Below, piece by piece: positions 1-7,579 of a stretch of 64,000 nt of DNA. The stretch covers positions 1 to 64,000 of the forward strand of contig NZ_AGTR01000085.1 in NCBI RefSeq assembly GCF_000235625.1, given 5' to 3'. The position numbers were made by a program, and so were the translations under genes. Every line of letters starts with the position of its first letter. The stretch's first letter is position 1. A model generated the notes under the pieces. That model had not been told where the DNA came from and did not search any database. It worked only from the letters and a program-made list of their open reading frames with translations. The DNA comes from Marinobacter manganoxydans MnI7-9 (GTDB lineage Bacteria; Pseudomonadota; Gammaproteobacteria; Pseudomonadales; Oleiphilaceae).

Positions 1-40
1 TTTGTTTTCGATCCCGTGCGACAACGATCCACCGGAGGTT

Positions 41-805
41 TTATTTACCGGTGCTCGATTCCGACGATTCGTTTCGCTCCCTCTCTTTCTCCGCCAGATG
101 CGGTGCCATCACCTCTTCCAGCGTGTACCCGGTCAGCCGGCGGATGGTGCGCCAGAGATAATAAAAGATCAACATCATCATAATCATGGAAGGAATGGCG
201 ATCATGGGATAGCTCACCAGGGTCATCCGACCAAGCTCCTCATTGAACGCCTCGGTACCGGACGGGCTGACCACGATCCATTTAGCAATCACGTAGTTCA
301 TGATGGATGAAAACAGGAAGGTGCCCGCAAAGAAGTAACTCGCCTTTAGCAGGCGGGCCTCGAATTCCTCAACCCGATTGTGTTCTTCAAGGGTTTTGTG
401 GATCTTATCGACATCCAGAACACTCGGGTTATACAGAAGGGTGCGTACCAGAGGGTACTTGGTTCGTGTGGAAGCCAGTACCGCCAGACCTATGATCGCG
501 GGAATCGCGGCTTCCTTGATGGCTAACCAACCCGCATCCAGCTCAAGCAGGCCAATGCCGCCTGTCAGCCCGACACTGACCAGACCGAGTACCGCAATGA
601 AGTTTTTCTTGCGGTACTTGATCAGTTCGAACAACCCCCAGCCCAGTGGAAACGCCAGGCCGATGACCAGTGCGTTCACGCTGCCCAGATGTTCTTCGCC
701 ACTGAACTTCATCAGGATAACGGATGGAATGATAATGCTGACCAGCAAGTCGACCCAGGGCCTTGGTTTGTGGTCCGGAACGTTGGCGGAGCTCGGAGAC
801 GTCAT
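41..805 (-). CDS. VC0807-like integral membrane protein
   Basis: A 254-residue protein with about six hydrophobic stretches: near residues 18-35, 45-60, 68-88, 95-110, a long one at about 155-175, and 198-217. It ends in a charged, Glu-rich tail after a VIA-KWIVV / YYLWRTIRRLTG region. The pattern resembles the uncharacterised VC0807-type inner-membrane family; no transport substrate can be read from it. It lies downstream of gabT on the same strand, but a strong terminator sits between them, so it is probably transcribed separately. Assignment is from general similarity only; the function is unknown. Confidence 0.6.
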   Translation of the reverse strand: MTSPSSANVPDHKPRPWVDLLVSIIIPSVILMKFSGEEHLGSVNALVIGLAFPLGWGLFELIKYRKKNFIAVLGLVSVGLTGGIGLLELDAGWLAIKEAAIPAIIGLAVLASTRTKYPLVRTLLYNPSVLDVDKIHKTLEEHNRVEEFEARLLKASYFFAGTFLFSSIMNYVIAKWIVVSPSGTEAFNEELGRMTLVSYPMIAIPSMIMMMLIFYYLWRTIRRLTGYTLEEVMAPHLAEKERERNESSESSTGK

Positions 806-955
806 GTTCTAGCCTGATTGGTGAAACTGGAGCAGGCCGGAAGGCACTGCCGGAGTAGTCTGGGCAGTATACGATGAATCCAAGTGTGGACGTAACCGCC
901 GTCACCGCACACAGAAGCGGCGGGTTGACTGAATAGACGCTTTCCAAACGGGCAT

Positions 956-979
956 AAAAAAACCGGGCTTATGCCCGGC
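956..979 (-). terminator. Rho-independent terminator of gabT
   Basis: On the minus strand a 6-bp GC stem (CCGGGC/GCCCGG) with an ATAA loop is followed by seven T residues. It lies 30 bases past the gabT stop and isolates gabT from the membrane-protein gene. Confidence 0.9.
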
Positions 980-1010
980 TTTTCTGTTTCTTCTTGAACG
1001 TCAGCGCCGA

Positions 1011-2288
1011 TCAGGCACCCACTTCCTTGAGGCTTTCTTCCACAATCGCCAGCCCTTCTTCCAGCACCTCGTCTTCGATGGTGACCGGCATCAGGAACCG
1101 CAAGGTGTTGCCGTACATACCACAGCTCAGGAGAATCAGACCCTTCTCCTTCGCCTTCTTGGTTACCACCGCTGCCAGTTCCGGCTTGGGCGTACGGCTT
1201 TCCTTGCTTTCCACCAGCTCAAACGCAGCCATGGGACCGAGGTTGCGCACATTGTCGACGTGGGCAAACTGTTCCTGCCACTGGCTGAAGCGCTGCTTCA
1301 GTTTTTCGCCCAGCGCCTGGGACTTGCCGAGAATGTCCTCTTCCTTGAACACGTCGAATACGGCCAGGGCTGCTGCACAGGCGGTCGGGCTGCCCGTGTA
1401 GGTGCCGCCCAGAGAGTTCGGACCGGACGCGTCCATATACTTGTCGGTACCGACGATGGCGGAAATCGGCATGCCATCAGCCATACTCTTGGCCATGGTC
1501 ATCAGATCCGGCTCAACGCCACTGTGCTCGATGGCAAACATCTTGCCGGTCCGGCCAAAGCCGCTCTGCACTTCGTCTGCGATCATCAGGATATCGTTCT
1601 CGTCGCAGATCTTGCGGATTTCCTTGAGGAAGCTGGTCGGAGCCGCGTAGAAGCCGCCCTCACCCAGCACCGGCTCGATAACGATCGCTGCGGTGTTGTG
1701 GGCCGGGGAATCGGCTTTCATGGCCATTTTCAGGCCACGCAGTGCTTCATCTTCACTGACGCCGTGGTACGGAACCGGATAAGGCGCGCGATAAACGGTG
1801 CCGGGCATGGGGCCGAAATCCGTCTGGTACGGCGCTGCCTTACCGTTCATGGCCATGGTGTAGAAGGTCCGGCCGTGATAACCACCGTCGAAGCAGATGA
1901 CGTTGGTCTTGCCAGTCGCTGCACGGGCGATCTTCATGGCGTTTTCCAGGGCCTCGGCACCGGAGTTGGCCAGCATTACCTTGGCGTGGCCACGCACAGG
2001 AACCACACCGCTGAGCTTCTCCGCCAGTTTCACGTAGCCCTCATAGGGCATAACCGTCTGGCAGGTATGCATCAGCTTGTCCAGCTGTGCCTTGACCGCT
2101 TCTACCACCTTCGGGTGGCGATGGCCGATGTTCAGTACGCCGATGCCGCCGGCGAAATCGATCATGCGCTTGCCGTCTGCATCCCACAGCTCTGCATTCG
2201 TTGCATGGTCGGCAAACTGTTCATTGGGACTTGCCGCGCCCGCCGCAACGTAGCGTTCTTTGAGTGCCTGCAATTCTTTATTGCTCAC
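1011..2288 (-). CDS. gabT: 4-aminobutyrate--2-oxoglutarate transaminase
   Basis: A class III PLP-dependent aminotransferase of 425 residues, the usual GabT length. It converts GABA and 2-oxoglutarate to succinic semialdehyde and glutamate. Family signatures are visible: the N-terminal WDADGKRMIDFAGGIGVLN segment, GAEALENAMKIARAAT, the DEVQSGFGRTGKMFA stretch holding the cofactor-binding Asp, and the PLP lysine in TMAKSMADGMP. The start is taken as GTG at 2288, preceded by GGGAG; it gives the typical N-terminus (SNKELQAL). A longer reading from 2360 would add 24 residues without similarity. No gabD or gabP is adjacent, so it may be a stand-alone catabolic gene. A close diamine or beta-alanine aminotransferase is the alternative. 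Confidence 0.9.
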   Translation of the reverse strand: MSNKELQALKERYVAAGAASPNEQFADHATNAELWDADGKRMIDFAGGIGVLNIGHRHPKVVEAVKAQLDKLMHTCQTVMPYEGYVKLAEKLSGVVPVRGHAKVMLANSGAEALENAMKIARAATGKTNVICFDGGYHGRTFYTMAMNGKAAPYQTDFGPMPGTVYRAPYPVPYHGVSEDEALRGLKMAMKADSPAHNTAAIVIEPVLGEGGFYAAPTSFLKEIRKICDENDILMIADEVQSGFGRTGKMFAIEHSGVEPDLMTMAKSMADGMPISAIVGTDKYMDASGPNSLGGTYTGSPTACAAALAVFDVFKEEDILGKSQALGEKLKQRFSQWQEQFAHVDNVRNLGPMAAFELVESKESRTPKPELAAVVTKKAKEKGLILLSCGMYGNTLRFLMPVTIEDEVLEEGLAIVEESLKEVGA

Positions 2289-2377
2289 TTTGCCATTCTC
2301 CCTGGGTTCAGGTTCGAAAGTTTCACCTAACAGTGTAAGTAGTACGGTCACAGGAAACAAACCGACTATTGTCGCCC

Positions 2378-4132
2378 TCAGGCCGCATTGTCCCGGAATT
2401 GCAGTTTTGCCAGGCGTTGATAGAGGGCGTTATGGCGCATCAGTTCATCATGGGTGCCCACCGCCAGCAGGCGTCCCTGGTCCATAACGGCAATCCGGTC
2501 CGCGTCCCGGACCGTGGCCAGGCGATGGGCAATCACCAGGGTGGTACGCCCGGCAGTGAGAGCTGGCATCGCTTGCTGGATCAGATTCTCGCTCTCTGCA
2601 TCCAGTGCGCTGGTGGCCTCATCCAGCAACAGCACTGGCGCATCGGCCAGCAGCGCCCGGGCGATGGCAAGACGCTGCTTCTGGCCACCGGACAGCCCCA
2701 GGCCGGCATCTCCGAGCAGCGTGCCGTAGCCCTTTGGGAGGCTCTGGATGAAATCATGGGCATGGGCGACCTTCGCAGCCTGCTCGACATCCTGCTGGCT
2801 GGCATCAGGCCGGGCGTAACGGATGTTGTCGGCCACCGTGCCATGGAACAGGGCTGGATTCTGGGGCACCAGGGAAAAACACCGGCGCAGCGCATCGAGA
2901 GACAGATCGGCAGTGTCGACGCCATCGAGTAGAATTCGGCCCTCTGTCGGCTGATAGAAGTGCAGCAGCAAATCGAACAGCGTGGATTTTCCGGCTCCGG
3001 ACGGCCCCACCAGGGCCAGGGTCTCGCCGGCCCTGACCTCCAGCGAAAGATCTGTCAGCGCGGGCTGTTCCAGCCGCCCCGGGTAACTGAAGCTCAGCCG
3101 CTCAATCCGGATTGCCCCCTGAACGTGTTCAGGGAGTGTCAGTGTCGACTCCTTGCGTTCAAACGCCGGCTCAGTCTGTAACAGTTCAAACAGCCGCGCC
3201 GCCGAGCCTGCAGCCCTCTGCAACTCGCCGATGACCTCGCTGATGGCGCCGGCAGCAACACCCACCAGCAGACTGTAGAAGACAAAGGCCGCCAGCTCAC
3301 CCGGGCTGATCCGGCCGTGAATAACGTCCAGGCCCCCTATCCAGATAACGATGCCCACAGCGCCCATCACCAGGGAAATAGCCAGCGTGGTCAGCCAGGC
3401 CCGCTGCCGGATACGCTGCCGGGCTATGTCGAAGGCCCGTTCCGACACCTCGGAAAAATACCGACGGTCGTGGGGCTGATGGTTAAAGGCCTGCACGGTC
3501 TTGATCTGGGTAAGGTTCTCGCCCACATAACTGCCAACATCGGCCACCCGGTCCTGGCTGAGCCGGGACAGCGCGCGAACTCTCCGGCCAAAGAACAGGA
3601 TGGGGGCAATCACCAGTGGAAAGCCCAGTAGAATGATACTCGCCAGCTTGGCGTTGGTAATGAACAGCAGCAGCAACCCGCCGACCAGCATCAGGGCATT
3701 GCGCAGCGCAATGGAAACCGTGGAGCCAATCACCGACTGCAGAACCGTGGTATCAGCGGTAAACCGGGACTGGATTTCCAGGGCCCGGTTCTGCTCGAAA
3801 AAGCCCGGATGAAGATCAATCAGGTGGTTGAAGACTTTTTTGCGGATATCCGCCACCACCCGTTCGCCGATCCAGGACACCAGATAGAACCGGGCAAACG
3901 AGCCAAATGCGAGCCCCAATACCAGTATGAAAAACAGACCGATGGCCCTGGCCAGGTTCTCCGGCGACTCGGTGGCTAATCCCTGATCGACAAGAATACG
4001 TAGACCCTGTCCTAACCCGAGTGTAATTCCGGCCGTAAAAATCAGCGCCACCAGGGCACCGGCGACAGCCCGGCGATAGGGGCTGATAAAGTCGATGACC
4101 AGTCTCAGGGCCTTGCGGTGACGAGTGTTAAT
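2378..4132 (-). CDS. ABC exporter half-transporter (MsbA/lipid A-type)
   Basis: Fused exporter of about 584 residues: a six-helix membrane domain, then an ATPase domain with Walker A GPSGAGKST (about 376-384), signature LSGGQ (about 480-484) and Walker B LLLDEAT (about 501-507), followed by the IAHRLATV switch histidine. It would act as a homodimer in the inner membrane; the substrate (lipid, drug or peptide) cannot be told. No ATG, GTG or TTG gives a sensible N-terminus with a ribosome site. A GTG at 4051 cuts into the first helix and has no Shine-Dalgarno. An ATT codon at 4132 lies six bases after a perfect AGGAGG and restores the usual pre-helix sequence, so ATT initiation is proposed here. 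Function certain at superfamily level only. Confidence 0.8.
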   Translation of the reverse strand: MNTRHRKALRLVIDFISPYRRAVAGALVALIFTAGITLGLGQGLRILVDQGLATESPENLARAIGLFFILVLGLAFGSFARFYLVSWIGERVVADIRKKVFNHLIDLHPGFFEQNRALEIQSRFTADTTVLQSVIGSTVSIALRNALMLVGGLLLLFITNAKLASIILLGFPLVIAPILFFGRRVRALSRLSQDRVADVGSYVGENLTQIKTVQAFNHQPHDRRYFSEVSERAFDIARQRIRQRAWLTTLAISLVMGAVGIVIWIGGLDVIHGRISPGELAAFVFYSLLVGVAAGAISEVIGELQRAAGSAARLFELLQTEPAFERKESTLTLPEHVQGAIRIERLSFSYPGRLEQPALTDLSLEVRAGETLALVGPSGAGKSTLFDLLLHFYQPTEGRILLDGVDTADLSLDALRRCFSLVPQNPALFHGTVADNIRYARPDASQQDVEQAAKVAHAHDFIQSLPKGYGTLLGDAGLGLSGGQKQRLAIARALLADAPVLLLDEATSALDAESENLIQQAMPALTAGRTTLVIAHRLATVRDADRIAVMDQGRLLAVGTHDELMRHNALYQRLAKLQFRDNAA

Positions 4133-4220
4133 GATGTGCCTCCTGGATACGGGGTGCTGTAGACTCCGCTAACAATACGGTTTGTACTCCATACAAGACC
4201 TATCATACAGCTACGCAAGA

Positions 4221-4330
4221 GCGTGCGGGTGGAGCAGCTTGCCAGGACCGTCGAAAGCCAGGGATGGCTTTCGCCGAGCGTACAGGGACGTATTTACAGC
4301 GTGTCCTGGCAAGCTGCTCCACCCGCGCGC
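4221..4330. repeat. Palindromic intergenic repeat element
   Basis: Two 27-base arms (4221-4247 and 4304-4330) are inverted complements at 26 of 27 positions. Between them lies a second perfect inverted repeat with 9-base arms and a 4-base loop (4252-4273). The 110-bp unit fills most of the gap between the two divergent ABC genes. The form suggests a MITE- or REP-like intergenic element rather than a simple operator. Only one copy was noticed in this window. Confidence 0.75.
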
Positions 4331-4360
4331 TCGACTACTCCGAAGCGGAAGGAACATGAA

Positions 4361-6178
4361 TTGAGAGCCTACGCCGACAACGATTACCCGGCAGATCATA
4401 AACCGGACTGGAAAATCATTTCAGGCCTCTGGCCCTATCTGGCCGAATTCCGCGGCCGGGTAGTCCTGTCCCTGGTTTTGCTGGTGTTGGCCAAGCTGGC
4501 GACCGTTGCCACGCCCATTGCCCTGAAATACATCGTCGACTACCTCGACCAGAACCGCGGCGCGGACATGCTGCTTTGGATCCCGGTGATCCTGGTGGTG
4601 GCTTACGGCACACTGCGCTTTGGCGCCACCCTGTTCAATGAGCTTCGGGATGCGGTATTTGCCCGGGTAGCTGAACGGGCCATGCGCCGGGTGTCCCTGC
4701 GAGTGTTCGAGCACCTGCACCAGCGGGAACTGGCCTTCCACCTGGATCGAAAGACCGGTGGCCTGGCGCGGGATATCGAGCGGGGTACCAACGGCATCAG
4801 CTTTCTGCTCCGCTTTACCCTGTTCAACATTGTGCCCACCCTGCTGGAGATCCTGATGGTCGCCGGCATTCTTTTCGTGGTGTTCAACGTGGGTTATGTG
4901 CTGGCGATCCTGGTGGCCGTGGTGGTGTATGTGGTCTTTTCCATCAAGATCACCGAATGGCGAACGAAATTCGTGCGCGAAGCCAATGCCCGGGATAACC
5001 AGTCCAACTCGCGGGCCATAGACAGCCTGTTGAACTATGAAACCGTCAAATATTTCAATAACGAGCGGTACGAGGCGGAGGTCTATGATCGGGATCTGGA
5101 CGACTGGGAACAGGCCCGTCTGAAAAACCGCCTGTCCCTGGCCGCGCTTAACTCCGGTCAGGCATTGATTATTGGTTTGGCGATGATCGTGATCATGGCC
5201 ATGGCGGTCCGGGAAGTGGCCAGTGGTGAGATCACCCTCGGTGACTTCACCATGATCAATGCCTACCTGCTTCAGCTGTTCATTCCCCTGAACGCCCTGG
5301 GGTTTGTCTACCGGGAAATCCGGCAGGCACTGGTGAATGTCGAGCGCCTGTTCAAACTGCTGGGGGACAAACCGGCGATTGAAGATGCTCCGGATGCTAC
5401 CGAGCTGGCCGTGGATAGAGGCGAAGTGCAGTTTGACCACATCCACTTTGCCTACCGCCCGGACCGCCCGATTCTGAAGGATGTGAATTTTTCCATCCCG
5501 TCCGGCCACAAGATTGCCGTGGTGGGAGCCAGTGGCGCCGGCAAGTCCACCCTCGCCCGCCTGCTGTTCCGCTTTTACGACGTCGATCAGGGCGCCATAC
5601 GGATCGACGGCCAGGACATTCGGCAAGTGACCCAGGACAGCCTGCGCTCGGCGATTGGTGTGGTTCCTCAGGATACGGTGCTGTTCAACGATACCCTGTA
5701 CCGGAACCTGGCCTATGGCCGGCCGGAAGCCACGGAAGAAGAGGTGTACCGGGCAGCTCGAATGGCCCACCTGGAAGACTTTATCCACAGCTTGCCGGAG
5801 GGTTATGAAACCAAAGTCGGCGAACGGGGCCTCAAGCTCTCCGGTGGTGAAAAACAACGGGTGGCCATTGCCCGGGTGATCCTGAAGAACCCGCCGTTGC
5901 TGATCCTGGATGAGGCCACGTCCTCCCTCGATTCACTTTCGGAGCAGGCCATCCTTACGGCGCTCAAGGAAGTCAGCCAGAGGCGCACAACACTGGTGAT
6001 TGCCCACAGGCTGTCGACTGTTATGGATGCGGACAGCATCCTTGTGATGGAGGGCGGAAAAATCGTGGAGAGCGGACACCATCAGGATTTGTTGGCCCGG
6101 AACGGGCACTACGCCCGGCTGTGGTTCCAGCAACACCAGTCTGATGGCGGGGATACCGAAATTCAGCCGGAATCCTGA
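4361..6178 (+). CDS. ATM1-type ABC exporter
   Basis: Half-transporter of 605 residues in the Atm1/HMT1-like exporter branch, which moves glutathione-linked metal or sulfur species across the inner membrane. Visible features: six membrane helices in residues 35-320, the NYETVKYFNNE segment typical of ATM1 proteins, Walker A GASGAGKST (389-397), LSGGE signature (493-497), Walker B LILDEAT (514-520) and the IAHRLSTV H-loop. The start is taken as TTG at 4361, seven bases after AAGGA. An upstream reading from 4223 would run through the palindromic repeat and is not believed. The 3' end overlaps the convergent diguanylate cyclase by 16 bases. The physiological substrate is not known. Confidence 0.85.
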   Translation: MRAYADNDYPADHKPDWKIISGLWPYLAEFRGRVVLSLVLLVLAKLATVATPIALKYIVDYLDQNRGADMLLWIPVILVVAYGTLRFGATLFNELRDAVFARVAERAMRRVSLRVFEHLHQRELAFHLDRKTGGLARDIERGTNGISFLLRFTLFNIVPTLLEILMVAGILFVVFNVGYVLAILVAVVVYVVFSIKITEWRTKFVREANARDNQSNSRAIDSLLNYETVKYFNNERYEAEVYDRDLDDWEQARLKNRLSLAALNSGQALIIGLAMIVIMAMAVREVASGEITLGDFTMINAYLLQLFIPLNALGFVYREIRQALVNVERLFKLLGDKPAIEDAPDATELAVDRGEVQFDHIHFAYRPDRPILKDVNFSIPSGHKIAVVGASGAGKSTLARLLFRFYDVDQGAIRIDGQDIRQVTQDSLRSAIGVVPQDTVLFNDTLYRNLAYGRPEATEEEVYRAARMAHLEDFIHSLPEGYETKVGERGLKLSGGEKQRVAIARVILKNPPLLILDEATSSLDSLSEQAILTALKEVSQRRTTLVIAHRLSTVMDADSILVMEGGKIVESGHHQDLLARNGHYARLWFQQHQSDGGDTEIQPES

Positions 6179-7512
6179 TCGTTGTAGTCAAACACGACCA
6201 CTTGATTGCGGCCTTGAGCCTTGCCCCGGTACATCGCCTGGTCCGCACGTACCAGAATCTGGCTGGGTTTTTCGTCAGTCCGGTCGGAAATGGCAACGCC
6301 GCAGGTTATGGTGCCCCGCAGTTCATCAAAGCCAATGAACCGCAATTGTTCAACGGATCGGCGAAGGCGTTCTGCAAATTGCCTGGCACTGTTCTCGTCG
6401 CACTGAGGCAAGAGCACGGCAAACTCCTCGCCACCGATTCGCCCCAGCGTGTCGCCCGTACGCAGTTCATTTTTGATGCGGTGGGCAGTCTCCCTCAGGA
6501 CAAGGTCACCAACGTGGTGCCCGTAATGATCATTCACTCTCTTGAACCAGTCAAAATCGAAGAGTACGACCGCATAGCCGGCGCCGTTCCGTTTCAGCCT
6601 CTCAAACTCCCAGGACAGCACCTCGGTGAAGCGACGCCGATTGGCTGCACCTGTGAGATCGTCAGTGGTTGATGTCTGTCGGAGCTCTTCTTCAAGCGTT
6701 TTCTGGGAGGTGATATCCAGGATCGCGCCGTGCCAGATGACCGTACCGTCCGGCTTGAATTCCGGTTTGGAACGGCCCAGAACCCAGCTGACCACGCCCT
6801 CGTTTATAACCCGATATTCACAGATCCAGTTTTCGCCGCTTTTCTTCGAGTGGTTAATGGTCTGTTCAACAAAGCCGCGGTCTTCTGGATGAATGGCCTG
6901 GAATACAATAGTCCCATCGGCGAGCGCCTGCTCAGGCGTCACGCCATAGACCCGTTCAATGCCGGCACTGGCATAGGGAAACGTCATGGTTCCGTCCGGT
7001 CTGATCTCGAACTGGAACACCACACCCGGCAAGAGCGACGCCATTTTTTCAAAACGCTGGATCGTTTGCTGTTGCTCAGCCTTGATTTGCTCCAGCCTCT
7101 GTTCGTACTGCTTGCTGCTGGAGATCTCTATGTGCGTTCCGGAAATCCACTCGGGCTCACCTTCAAGTGTCCGACTGACGAGGCGACCATAATCTCGGAC
7201 CCAAACCCAATAGCCGTCGCGATGACGCATGCGGGCTTCACACTCGTAATACTCGGAGTCGCCGCGGAAATGAGCCGTTAACTTCTGCTCTGACAGAGCC
7301 AGATCGTCCGGATGGGCGTGCTTCATCCAGGTGTCAATGGACACCGGTTGAAGTTCTTCCAGCGAATACCCGATGATTTCCGCCCAGCGCTCATTAAAAA
7401 TCGTCTCCCCCGTCTGGACGTTCCATTCCCAGGTTCCGGCGCCGGTCCCTTCCAGAATGGTTTTTAGACGTGAGGCTTCGTCTTGCTGAAGATAAAAAGA
7501 ATGAGAGGGCAT
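6163..7512 (-). CDS. PAS-PAS-GGDEF diguanylate cyclase
   Basis: A 449-residue soluble signalling enzyme predicted to make cyclic di-GMP from two GTP. Two PAS domains of the PAS_3 type with PAC motifs fill residues of about 12-135 and 155-275. The GGDEF domain follows, with an intact GGEEF active site. An RTGD inhibitory I-site lies five residues before it, so product feedback is expected. There is no membrane segment, signal peptide or EAL domain. A close paralogue lies at 29.4-30.7 kb; both share the RLK(T/A)ILEGTGAGTWEWN opening. The gene is convergent with the ABC exporter and alone in its unit. The signal sensed by the PAS domains is unknown. Confidence 0.93.
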   Translation of the reverse strand: MPSHSFYLQQDEASRLKTILEGTGAGTWEWNVQTGETIFNERWAEIIGYSLEELQPVSIDTWMKHAHPDDLALSEQKLTAHFRGDSEYYECEARMRHRDGYWVWVRDYGRLVSRTLEGEPEWISGTHIEISSSKQYEQRLEQIKAEQQQTIQRFEKMASLLPGVVFQFEIRPDGTMTFPYASAGIERVYGVTPEQALADGTIVFQAIHPEDRGFVEQTINHSKKSGENWICEYRVINEGVVSWVLGRSKPEFKPDGTVIWHGAILDITSQKTLEEELRQTSTTDDLTGAANRRRFTEVLSWEFERLKRNGAGYAVVLFDFDWFKRVNDHYGHHVGDLVLRETAHRIKNELRTGDTLGRIGGEEFAVLLPQCDENSARQFAERLRRSVEQLRFIGFDELRGTITCGVAISDRTDEKPSQILVRADQAMYRGKAQGRNQVVVFDYNDQDSG

Positions 7513-7579
7513 TCCACGTACTGCATGTCAGAGAGTTCCCGGCGATCATATAAGAACATGTAGCTGGAGGCGATACCCA

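Noticed and set aside
1260-2330. 356-codon frame antisense to gabT
   Set aside because: No recognisable protein features and full overlap with a clear enzyme gene.
4421-5857. 478-codon frame antisense to the ATM1-type transporter
   Set aside because: The plus-strand gene has all ABC motifs; the antisense product is His/Gln-rich nonsense.
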